From positions 1 through 12,205 of the forward strand of contig CAITUF010000201.1 in the NCBI GenBank assembly GCA_903895475.1: 12,205 bases of DNA. The letters are read 5' to 3'. The position numbers were made by a program, and so were the translations under genes. The notes beneath the pieces are model-generated. The model did no database searches. It had not been told where the DNA came from and saw only the letters and a program-made list of their open reading frames with translations. Positions 1-7,501 of the stretch are shown here, piece by piece. How positions within the stretch are numbered: the stretch's first letter is position 1; each line of letters opens with the position of its first letter. The stretch is from an uncultured Opitutia bacterium (GTDB taxonomy: Bacteria; Verrucomicrobiota; Verrucomicrobiia; Opitutales; UBA953).

Positions 1-2945
1 AGGATGGATTCCCAGCCGCCGTCGGGCGGGGTGAGCCCGGCCGGGATGCCGGCCGCTTGGGCGGCTTCGGTGACGGTGCCAGAGAGGCGGAGGAGCGGCG
101 AGAGGAGGGCGGGTTCGTTGACGCGTGTCAGGTTGCCCGTGGCATCGGCGCGGAAGAGCTGGGCGGGCTTGCCGTCGCTATCTAGGCCGTAGAGTGTCGC
201 GTTCTTGAGCGCTTCGCGCAGCACCGGCTTGCCGTCGCGGCCCACGGTACCAATAAAAATCAACTTCTTCGATTGTAGGTCGCCCAGCGTGCGGCGCCAG
301 AAGCGCGCTTCCTCGGCGTATGTTGCCCCTGTCTGGCGCGTCAGGAACGCGCGGAGCTCTAGTTGTACGTCGGCCCACTTATCCTTAAAGAGGAAATCGT
401 AAGGGCTCAGCGCATTTTGCGTGATGCGGCGCAGCTGGTCGGCGTCGCGTTGGGCCGAAGGCGAGTAGAGCAGGCCCCAAGCCTCAGGTCGTTGGCTGGC
501 CACCTTGAAGAGCTCCTGCATCTGGTAAGCCCGTAGTTCGAGGTGCGGGGTGGGGCTGCGTCGGATGAGGTCAAGTTTACGCAGGAGGGGTTCCGACATC
601 TTGCCGGCCTTGAGGTCGTAGAAGCGGCTGAATTGGCGCAGGTAGTCGAGTTCAGGAATCACTAGGCCTTCTAAAAGATCCTCGCCGGATTTCGTGGTTT
701 CCCCGTTAGCGCCGTTAAACTCGCGGCAGCTCCAGGATGACTCGACCAGGGTGCCGTCTCGGCTGAGTTCCTTGGCGGTTCGGACAGTCTCCATCCCGCC
801 GCTGATCAGGTTACGCTGCAGGGAGATTTCGCTGGCAATGAAGACCTGGCGCATGATGCGCGGATCGCCTCCGCGGCTATGCTCGCGGACGTTATATTTC
901 CGCAAGCGGGCAGTCATCTTATCGTCAGCTAGCGCGCGGATGACCTTGTCTTCGGAAGCGAGGAGTTCGTCGGGTTGGAAGACGCCGTTGGCATCGGACT
1001 TCGCCAAGCCATCCCACATCACGCCCACTCGGGGGGCGAGGGTCGAGCGGGGGAGGTTGCGGAGGGCCTCCGCGCGTTCGGTGATGAAACTGGCGCGCTT
1101 GCGGAGGTCGGAATTCTCCTTCGCGGTCTCGGCGACGGCCGCCAAGGCGTCGAGGTAGGCCTTAAGGTCGCCAGATTCTGCCAGTCCCCGGCTCGCGTTG
1201 ACGGATTTCTGGTCGGCTTCGAGGCGGAGGGCTGCCCGGTCAGTTTCGGCGAAGGCCTCGTCGAGGTCTTTGAGGCCAGCGGCGGTCAGGGTCGTCAGGA
1301 GTGCGCGTAATTTTTCCAGGGCATCATTGGCCCGGGGCAGGTTTACGACGGTCTCGTCTTCACCCAGTGCTACTTTGAGTTGCCGACGTAGCGCCAAGAG
1401 GTCGTTGCGGCTTTCTTCGCTGACCTTGGTGCAGCTAGCGAGGATGGCGGCTGGGTCAGGTAGGATGGTTTGCAAGCGCGCCGAGGCGGCGGGACCAACC
1501 TTTGCGAGTTCGCTGACATATGCCTTGGCCCGTTGGGTGACGGGGGCGAAATTTGCAAGGGTGATGCCTTCTTTGCGGCGCTGTTCCAGGTAGATGGCCT
1601 CGGTCTTCAGTTGCAGCTCCGTTTCGGCTTGGGCGCCGGCTTTCCGGCGGAGCTCTTCGGTGGTCGTCTTGATCTCTTCGCTCGCGAGGAACTCTGGATG
1701 GTCATCCTTAAGCTTCTCGAGTTTGTTCATGGCACCTTCGTTGTCCCAGCGTTCCACCAGGGCTTGGATTGCCGTGAAGCGATCGGCGGCTTCTTGGGCC
1801 TTACCCTCTTGGGAGTGCCACCAGAAGGCGCCGAGTAGCAGGCAGAGCAGGCCTACGACCCATGAAGTCGTCAAGATGGCGTAGCGTCGGCTGAGGCGAG
1901 CCCGGGTCAGTTGGCGGACGCCACGGGCTTCGCGAATGGTCCCTTCGGGTAAGCGGTCGGCGAGGGGCGTTGCCTTTTCAATCCACGCGTTGAGGCGTGA
2001 AATCAGCAGGGCGGGGGAGGAGCCGCGGCTAGCTTCTTGACGGAGAATATCCCATTCTTTCGTCAGCGTTTCGAGGGCGGCCCGTTGGGAGGCTTCGGCT
2101 TCCGCGGTGGCGGCAAGTTCGCCGGCCCAGATTTCAAGCGTGGTCAGCTCCGCTAAATCCGTCGCATCTAGGATGACGAGGTGGTCGCGTTCTAACGTAC
2201 GGATGCGTCCTAAGTGATTAGCACAGGATTCCCATTGGTCGGCGTCGCGGGCAGTGCGCGCTTCGGGGAGGAGGTCCCTAATCTGCTCGTGGGCTTTGTC
2301 GCGAAGATGGGCGATGCGCCGCGCGAGGGCGTCATCCCAGCGTGGCTCGTTTGTCAGCAGGAGAGCCCCGAAGCGCTCCATTCGATGCATCAACTCCACG
2401 GCCTCCCGGGGGGAGCCTTGGTCGAACAGCTGCAGGACCTTACCCAGCGATTCACGAAGGAACTTACTGGAGAGACGCGTCAGTTCAGAGCGTGCTGTCG
2501 GATCATCGGGATTGATGCGGGCGATGGAGCGCAGGACCGTCAACGCGCTTTCTTCGTCACGTTGGCGCATGGCCTCCCGGTAGTCGCGGTAGAGTGGATG
2601 GTTTTCGCCAATCACTTTACCGTAGAGGCTTTCGACCGCGAGAATATGCTGGTCGTCGAGCGGAAAACCGGTCGGCAGGCCGCGTTCACGGCAGAGCGCT
2701 TGCCAGCGTTCCGAGTCAGCGAAACTTAAGAGCGCACAGAGGCCGAGTAGGTCGGGTTCCGATTCGGCTACTTGAAGGGCGGCGTGGTCGTTACCGGTCC
2801 GGATGAGGGCCGCACATTGCTCCAGCCGTTCGCGGGTTCGCTGGCAGAGCGTCGCGTATTCGCCGGCCAGCGAGCGCGCCTCGAGGTCGGGCGTGCCGAC
2901 TTCGAGCTGTCCGCGGATACGGGCGATGAGGCGTTCAGTCAGCAT
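1..2945 (-). CDS. Large single-pass membrane protein of the GTPase/GAP1 module, function unknown (3' end cut by the window edge)
   Basis: My own reading of the minus strand from ATG at 2945-2943 stays open for 981 codons and runs off position 1, so the C-terminus is missing. Residues 1-350 are predicted mostly helical and charged; residues 131-160 (LTVLRSIARINPDDPTARSE region) read like a tetratricopeptide-type repeat. One hydrophobic helix follows at about 356-376 (nucleotides 1818-1880), preceded by an Arg-rich stretch (RARLSRR), which suggests a cytoplasmic N-terminus. Everything beyond residue 380 is therefore probably outside the membrane: a long Ala/Glu/Lys-rich helical or coiled-coil region to about 700, then mixed sequence. 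There is no signal peptide and no enzyme motif that I recognise. It starts 6 bases after the stop of the GAP1-like gene with no clear Shine-Dalgarno, so it is probably the third gene of one operon. A structural, sensor or effector role in that module is inference from neighbourhood only. Confidence 0.88.
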   Translation of the reverse strand, partial: MLTERLIARIRGQLEVGTPDLEARSLAGEYATLCQRTRERLEQCAALIRTGNDHAALQVAESEPDLLGLCALLSFADSERWQALCRERGLPTGFPLDDQHILAVESLYGKVIGENHPLYRDYREAMRQRDEESALTVLRSIARINPDDPTARSELTRLSSKFLRESLGKVLQLFDQGSPREAVELMHRMERFGALLLTNEPRWDDALARRIAHLRDKAHEQIRDLLPEARTARDADQWESCANHLGRIRTLERDHLVILDATDLAELTTLEIWAGELAATAEAEASQRAALETLTKEWDILRQEASRGSSPALLISRLNAWIEKATPLADRLPEGTIREARGVRQLTRARLSRRYAILTTSWVVGLLCLLLGAFWWHSQEGKAQEAADRFTAIQALVERWDNEGAMNKLEKLKDDHPEFLASEEIKTTTEELRRKAGAQAETELQLKTEAIYLEQRRKEGITLANFAPVTQRAKAYVSELAKVGPAASARLQTILPDPAAILASCTKVSEESRNDLLALRRQLKVALGEDETVVNLPRANDALEKLRALLTTLTAAGLKDLDEAFAETDRAALRLEADQKSVNASRGLAESGDLKAYLDALAAVAETAKENSDLRKRASFITERAEALRNLPRSTLAPRVGVMWDGLAKSDANGVFQPDELLASEDKVIRALADDKMTARLRKYNVREHSRGGDPRIMRQVFIASEISLQRNLISGGMETVRTAKELSRDGTLVESSWSCREFNGANGETTKSGEDLLEGLVIPELDYLRQFSRFYDLKAGKMSEPLLRKLDLIRRSPTPHLELRAYQMQELFKVASQRPEAWGLLYSPSAQRDADQLRRITQNALSPYDFLFKDKWADVQLELRAFLTRQTGATYAEEARFWRRTLGDLQSKKLIFIGTVGRDGKPVLREALKNATLYGLDSDGKPAQLFRADATGNLTRVNEPALLSPLLRLSGTVTEAAQAAGIPAGLTPPDGGWESI

Positions 2946-2951
2946 ACGGGC

Positions 2952-5084
2952 TTAGCGGAATTCGACGAGGAGGAGGCCCTCTTCACCGCGTGGGGAAACC
3001 GTCCGGAGGCTCCAAGGGGCACCGGCTTTGACGAAATCTTGTGCCGTGAAGGCGCTGCGACGGGCTTTGACTTCATCGTAGGAAGGAGCGCCTGGCCCGG
3101 ACTTCCGTTCGAGGCGGACGAGGTCGGTATCGAGTAGGGACTTGGTTGCCCGGATTGACGCGAGGTCGCGATCAGGGAACTCGTGACCCGCGGGGTAAAG
3201 CCCAAGTGAGCCGTTGGACGCGATGAACGAATTGATGATCGGTTCCGCCCAGGCGGCCGCGTGGACCACGCCAGTGTCGACGTCCGACTTCAGCGCGGCG
3301 AGGCCCAGATTGAGCGGGCGGAGGGCCTTGACGTTGGTGATGAGCGCGATGGTCTGGTGCGACCCATCGGCCAATTCGATTTCGATTAACTGGTTAGTGT
3401 CGCGGAGTTGCGAGGCGGAGTTATCGGCGAAGTTCAGCGTCACCGTGTTGAGGCGGGAGCCCACGCCGATGACGATGGGTTGCCGGCCGGAGTTACTCGT
3501 GGCTTCAATCCAATTGGCTTGGCTGCCGGTCCGGATTTCCGCGGTCTGGTATTTGGTCTTCTCATCGCGGGCGTGGAAGGATTCCAGCGGAAGTAGGCGA
3601 ATACGGGCGCTGATTGCCTTGTTTTTGTTGGCGCCGGTGGTGTCGATGAATCGGCCGATTTTTTCCGCGGCGGCCATGCTGAGTTTGAATTCGGCAGTCG
3701 AAGGCGAGTTTGGTCCGAGGTCAGCCGTCAGCCATTCGCCTTGGGTCAGGATGATGGGTCGGACGTCTAAGTCGCCGACCAACTGGGCCCGGGCCTGGAT
3801 GCGTGTGAGTTCTTCCCAGGCGGTATCTTTAGTGACTTCGAGGGCGATCCCGATGCGGAGCGCTTCGGCCGCGTCTTCGGCGATTTCCAGCATGCCTTTA
3901 CGGTTGGCGGTCGCGGTCGGGCTTTCGAGTCGGCCTAACAGGCTGGCCGTGGTCGTCTCCGCGAATTTCGACTTCAAGCGCGGTAAGTATTGCTCCCGGT
4001 AGCGGGCCGCGAAGGTCGGTGAAAGTTTGCAGCTTTCGAGCCACAGCTTACCAGCGGCGACGAAGTCATTGCGGGCCATGAAACTGTCGACATCAGTGAT
4101 TGCGCGGTTGGCCTTGAGGAGTTCATCGGCCGCTGTCGAGTCAATGGGCGGTGGGGTGAACTTGGTTGTCTCGACGACCTTCTTTACGGGTTGGCTGAAG
4201 TAGGCGAAGGCGAGGCCGGCGGCGACGAGCACTAGGAGGCTAACGACTGCAATCGTGACGGTGTTGGAGGCGGTGGCGGGGGCACTGGTAGCGCCGGTTC
4301 GGCGCGGCGAGGAAACCGTTGGGCCAGCGGAAGCGGGGGCGGTCGCGCCTGCGCCCGTCGCGGCGACGCGGGCTAGTTCGCCCGTGGGGGAAGTGAGCTG
4401 CGCCGCTTGGGCGAGGTCGATGGTGGGACGTCCCGAGGCGTACCCCACGGCCCAATCGAAGCCATCGGCTCCGGTCTTGGCTGCGTTAGTCGTAAACGTG
4501 GCGGCCCAAGCGGAGCGGCCAAGCAAGGCGGACGATTCCGCGAGTAAGCGGAGTAACTGCGCGGAGCTCGGCGGGTTCAGTAATGACACCGAAGCTGCGC
4601 CGGAGGCGTTGACCAGCCAAGCGGCCTTAGCGCCGGTGCCGGCGAATTCACGCCAGCCAGCGGCCGGCGTGAGAACCGGATGTGCGGCCAGCGGGAGTGG
4701 GCGGGTATCTTCTTTGAGCCAGGTTGGCTCTTCGCTCCAAGTATCTTTCCAGTCGTTCCAGCGCAGTGCGACTGCCGCGGGCGGCGGGAGGACAGCGGCT
4801 TCCTCGGCGGTGAACACCACGTGGTGCGCCAGGCGATTATCGCGTTGCGAATAGTCGAGCCCACGGGCTACGAAACGCGACAACACGTACCAAGTTTGGC
4901 TGCCCGCTTCGAGCCGACGGAAGGTGAAGGTCTCCCCCTCGGCGACGTCGTGTGGTGTGCCGAGTGCTTCGAGTTGCTGCGTGAGTCGTTCCGAGAGCGA
5001 GGCATGCCGAGCGACGGTGCAAAAGCCGGAACGGCCGGCGACCAGTCCGCGGGGGGCGGAGGTAAAAATTAGTTGCAGGGGCAT
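2952..5084 (-). CDS. GAP1-N2-like GTPase-associated protein with a membrane anchor
   Basis: A 710-aa protein. Residues 3-27 (QLIFTSAPRGLVAGRSGF, then CTVA) match the opening motif I associate with GTPase-associated protein 1, N-terminal domain type 2: a beta strand, then a Gly-rich SGF turn. Further matches to that family are the DNRLAHHVVF segment near 82-91, the W-x-x-E-P-x-W-L stretch near 116-123, and the region at 150-220 ending in a conserved-looking FDWAVGY strand. A Thr/Ala/Pro-rich linker (about 242-273) leads to one transmembrane helix at about 275-297. The remaining 410 residues hold a helical part (320-430) and a beta-rich part (440-590) that I do not recognise. The GAP1 part is probably cytoplasmic and meets the upstream GTPase; the C-terminal part is probably extracytoplasmic. 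Charges flanking the helix do not settle the topology. It begins 8 bases after the GTPase stop without a Shine-Dalgarno, which is consistent with coupled translation. The family call is from memory of motifs, not a search. Confidence 0.87.
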   Translation of the reverse strand: MPLQLIFTSAPRGLVAGRSGFCTVARHASLSERLTQQLEALGTPHDVAEGETFTFRRLEAGSQTWYVLSRFVARGLDYSQRDNRLAHHVVFTAEEAAVLPPPAAVALRWNDWKDTWSEEPTWLKEDTRPLPLAAHPVLTPAAGWREFAGTGAKAAWLVNASGAASVSLLNPPSSAQLLRLLAESSALLGRSAWAATFTTNAAKTGADGFDWAVGYASGRPTIDLAQAAQLTSPTGELARVAATGAGATAPASAGPTVSSPRRTGATSAPATASNTVTIAVVSLLVLVAAGLAFAYFSQPVKKVVETTKFTPPPIDSTAADELLKANRAITDVDSFMARNDFVAAGKLWLESCKLSPTFAARYREQYLPRLKSKFAETTTASLLGRLESPTATANRKGMLEIAEDAAEALRIGIALEVTKDTAWEELTRIQARAQLVGDLDVRPIILTQGEWLTADLGPNSPSTAEFKLSMAAAEKIGRFIDTTGANKNKAISARIRLLPLESFHARDEKTKYQTAEIRTGSQANWIEATSNSGRQPIVIGVGSRLNTVTLNFADNSASQLRDTNQLIEIELADGSHQTIALITNVKALRPLNLGLAALKSDVDTGVVHAAAWAEPIINSFIASNGSLGLYPAGHEFPDRDLASIRATKSLLDTDLVRLERKSGPGAPSYDEVKARRSAFTAQDFVKAGAPWSLRTVSPRGEEGLLLVEFR

Positions 5085-5092
5085 GGAAAGCT

Positions 5093-6811
5093 TTAGCGGC
5101 TGGGAAGCAGTTCAGGGGACGAGCGATGCAGGAGCCAGTAGACGGGCTCTTCGACGTGGGCGGGGGCGAGGCGCTGGGGGTCGGGGGCGATGCGGCCCTT
5201 GTTGGGGCCAGTGGTGAGTACCGTTGGCTGGTGGCCGAAGGAAGTGACCGCAAAGTAGCAGATTTCACTGGCGAGTGATTCGGCCGTCGCCACGAGACCA
5301 GGGCAGAGGCTGACGAGGACCGTGCGGACGCGGTCAGAGTTTCGACGCACCGCCTCGAGGTTGAGTTTTCCGGCGCTCAGCACAGGCTCGAGCGGTGAGG
5401 ACAGAAGGAATTCCCAAGTATCGCATTTACCGACCACGAAGGCCAGGGGCGTGGCGATGCGTTGGCTGGGGGCCAGTCCGAGTACACGCTTAATGCGGCT
5501 CTCCATTTCGGATAGAATGCTGTCCTGTTGGTCGACCCGGCCTTTGATGGCTAACTGTGGGTCATCGACGCCAATCAACTTAGCTTTGAAGCGGGCGTTG
5601 GCCGTTGGGTCGAAGAGAAAGAGCAGGCCGGCGGAGTTGGCGACGTGCATCGCCCCTGGTGAGTCGTGGATATCGATGCCGGGTTCGAAGTGTTCGCCCG
5701 CGTTATCGTAGAGCACGATCGAGGTTTCGTCGCGACTCGCCGAGGGCCGGGCCAGCGAATAGATAAACGGGCGGGGTAGGGAGACCATGCGCCCGAGGCG
5801 GGGTAGCTTTTCGTAAGTCGCGCCTTCCAGGGCGGTCTTGCCGAGCAGGGCATCTTCGGGCGTGGCGGCCGAGAAGAGGGTGTTGCGCATTTGATTGAGC
5901 AGCATGTTGCCGCTGGGGTCACCATCCTTGAAGGCTAGGCCGAAGTCGCCGGGTAATCGGTCTTGGAGGACGTGCGTCAGGACCGCGAGGTAGTAGGATT
6001 TCCCAGCACTCGGTGCGCCAATTACGGAAAGGATGCGATGGGGCATGTCCATGTAGCCCGGCGGCAGTTGGCGGCGACAGTGGGGGCAGGCCAAGTCGGT
6101 GCAGGCTAGGCCCATCGGGTCGAGCGCGAGGCCCTGGTCGTTGAAGCGCGTCGGTTGGAAGCGTAGGCGCGCGTCGGCCCCCAGGATGGGGTCGCCGCGA
6201 AGGTCTTCGTGGATCGCGACGCTCAGGGCATCCCCTGCGTCGAAGCGCGTCCAGCAGACCGGGCAAAGATGGGCGCCTTTGTTTTGTTCGGCCGTGAGGG
6301 CGGACGTTGCCGCCGGTTTGGGTTCGGTTTCTTCGCGGACGGTGAGGAGCGATGCAATCTGTGAAAGTTTAAAGCCGACTTCGAGGCCGGCGGGTGTGCA
6401 CGCCAAGGTATCGGTGGCACGGCCGAGGTTGGCAGCGTACTCTAGCAGTTGTTGGGGTGGCAGCTCACCCAGTAGGTCACCGGTGGATGCATCGAACAGG
6501 ACCCATGAACCCGTTTGGACGGAGTCGAAGGGGTCATCTTCGTTCCCCGAAATCACGAAGAGCCCGTCTTCGAGTTGGACCGTGGACGTTTCGGTGATGG
6601 TTGTCTTGGGGCGCAGCAGGGTGCCATTCACTAAGACGGGTGCCGCCGAGGTAGCTTCCAGTAGGAGTCCAGTTTCGGATGCCGAAATGCCGAGGGCGGG
6701 GTTGGCGGAAGGGAGGGGGAAACGAGCCGGGAGGCTGTCGGCAGAACCCTTTTGGCCATTCAGGCAGTTGACCCATCGAAACGGGGTCTTTTTCTTACTG
6801 GAGGTGAACAT
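5093..6811 (-). CDS. Zinc-ribbon P-loop GTPase (TRAFAC / double-GTPase-like) of the GAP1 module
   Basis: A 572-aa soluble protein. The GTPase core has a P-loop GAPSAGKS at 265-272, a G3-type D-N-A-G at 369-372, a G4-type GKCD at 461-464 in place of NKxD, and a possible G5 (VTSFG) at 522-526. It is preceded by a zinc ribbon whose two knuckles are far apart: CPVC at 183-186 and CPHC at 242-245. Residues 40-90 contain an FHA-like strand pattern (VLVNGTLL ... LEDGLFVISG); residues 103-155 weakly recall a GYF_2-type fold. An in-frame start exists as far upstream as 7084, but it would run through the divergent sigma gene. ATG at 6811 has an AGGA three bases upstream and is preferred. The protein is probably a cytoplasmic nucleotide-dependent switch working with the two membrane proteins encoded downstream. 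Assignment to the double-GTPase families known to accompany GAP1 proteins is likely but untested. Confidence 0.88.
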   Translation of the reverse strand: MFTSSKKKTPFRWVNCLNGQKGSADSLPARFPLPSANPALGISASETGLLLEATSAAPVLVNGTLLRPKTTITETSTVQLEDGLFVISGNEDDPFDSVQTGSWVLFDASTGDLLGELPPQQLLEYAANLGRATDTLACTPAGLEVGFKLSQIASLLTVREETEPKPAATSALTAEQNKGAHLCPVCWTRFDAGDALSVAIHEDLRGDPILGADARLRFQPTRFNDQGLALDPMGLACTDLACPHCRRQLPPGYMDMPHRILSVIGAPSAGKSYYLAVLTHVLQDRLPGDFGLAFKDGDPSGNMLLNQMRNTLFSAATPEDALLGKTALEGATYEKLPRLGRMVSLPRPFIYSLARPSASRDETSIVLYDNAGEHFEPGIDIHDSPGAMHVANSAGLLFLFDPTANARFKAKLIGVDDPQLAIKGRVDQQDSILSEMESRIKRVLGLAPSQRIATPLAFVVGKCDTWEFLLSSPLEPVLSAGKLNLEAVRRNSDRVRTVLVSLCPGLVATAESLASEICYFAVTSFGHQPTVLTTGPNKGRIAPDPQRLAPAHVEEPVYWLLHRSSPELLPSR

Positions 6812-6910
6812 GGTTCCTAAAGGGGTTGGGGATTGAAGACAGCAGTTGATATCTGACCTAATGTCAGCACCATTGTCAGGAAATACCCGCCCTAAAGCCA
6901 CCCCTAAACG
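6812..6910. promoter_or_regulatory. Divergent promoter region between the GTPase module and the ECF sigma operon
   Basis: This 99-base stretch separates two divergent start codons, so it should hold promoters for both operons. It is more AT-rich than the flanking genes. The best minus-strand candidate is CTGACA (complement of 6874-6879), 17 bases from a poor -10 TCAGAT (complement of 6851-6856). No convincing plus-strand promoter stands out. A short inverted repeat lies in the middle (listed separately), overlapping the minus-strand candidate. The promoter role follows from gene layout; the exact boxes are guesses. Confidence 0.55.
6853..6879. repeat. GTCAG inverted repeat plus a third direct copy, possible operator
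   Basis: CTGAC at 6853-6857 and GTCAG at 6863-6867 form a perfect 5-base inverted repeat with a 5-base spacer. GTCAG occurs again at 6875-6879, exactly 12 bases after the second arm. The cluster sits between two divergent starts, where a regulator could control both. The arms are short and chance occurrence is possible. Confidence 0.35.
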
Positions 6911-7501
6911 ATGGAAACCGAAGCCGACCAGTCCGCCCTTGAGCGCGCCCGAAATGGCGACCTCGGGGCGTACAATGAGTTGGTTCTTCGTTACCAGGGG
7001 CGAATCTTTGCCAAGGTCTTCTCGTTGCTTCGCAATAGGCAAGACGCCGAGGAGATTACGCAGGATACCTTTATCCGCGCCCACCGGGTCCTAGCTTCCT
7101 TCCGGGGAACGGCTACTTTTTCAACTTGGATTCACCAAATCGGCACGAATCTGGCCCGCAATCGTTACTGGTACTGGCGTCGGCGCAAGCGTGACCAGTC
7201 CATGTCGCTTGATGCGGACCTCGGGGAAGACCCCGGTGCGACCCTCCACGACATCCTCTCGGACGGTTCCCAGGGTCCTGGCCACGAAGCCGAGCATAAC
7301 GAATTCGTGACAAAAGTGGCCGAGTGCATGGAACAATTAAAGCCGGAACACGCTCGTATTCTGACGATGCGCAACATCCGCAATCAGTCGTACGAGGAAA
7401 TTGCCGAAGAGCTCGGCCTCTCGATCGGTACCGTTAAAAGCCGTATCAACCGCGCCCGCGAAGCCTTGCGTCAACTCATGGGAGATGAATTCCGCGAATG
7501 A
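6911..7501 (+). CDS. ECF (RpoE-type) RNA polymerase sigma factor
   Basis: A 196-aa sigma-70 family protein with only regions 2 and 4, the hallmark of extracytoplasmic-function sigma factors. Region 2 spans about residues 14-91, with the -10 recognition and core-binding segment around DAEEITQDTFIRAHR (45-59) and the STWIHQIGTNLARNRYW stretch (71-87). Region 4 spans about 134-188, with a helix-turn-helix at 160-181 (SYEEIAEELGLSIGTVKSRI). The linker between them (95-130) is acidic. It directs RNA polymerase to a regulon that cannot be read from this window. The start at 6911 lacks a Shine-Dalgarno. Its last codons overlap the anti-sigma gene as ATGA, so the two are translationally coupled. It is divergent from the GTPase module, so control of that module is plausible but inferred. 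Confidence 0.95.
   Translation: METEADQSALERARNGDLGAYNELVLRYQGRIFAKVFSLLRNRQDAEEITQDTFIRAHRVLASFRGTATFSTWIHQIGTNLARNRYWYWRRRKRDQSMSLDADLGEDPGATLHDILSDGSQGPGHEAEHNEFVTKVAECMEQLKPEHARILTMRNIRNQSYEEIAEELGLSIGTVKSRINRAREALRQLMGDEFRE

Noticed and set aside
2214..2729. A 171-codon plus-strand open frame opposite the large membrane protein gene
   Set aside because: The opposite strand is open for 981 codons with a sensible helical protein and a transmembrane segment; this frame shows neither motif nor ribosome site.
3214..4002. A 262-codon plus-strand open frame opposite the GAP1-like gene
   Set aside because: Antisense shadow with no recognisable domain or ribosome site, lying within a continuous 710-codon gene on the other strand.
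6099..6836. A 245-codon plus-strand open frame opposite the GTPase gene
   Set aside because: Ser/Arg-rich low-complexity translation with no motif, fully antisense to a motif-bearing gene; typical shadow frame in high-GC DNA.
6879..6909. GGAAAT followed by CCTAAA as an autoregulated ECF-type promoter for the sigma gene
   Set aside because: Both boxes are degenerate and the implied transcription start would fall at or inside the coding sequence.
6812..7084. An in-frame upstream start at 7084 that would lengthen the GTPase by 91 residues
   Set aside because: The extension overlaps the clearly coding sigma factor on the other strand, shows no domain features, and the ATG at 6811 has an AGGA close upstream.
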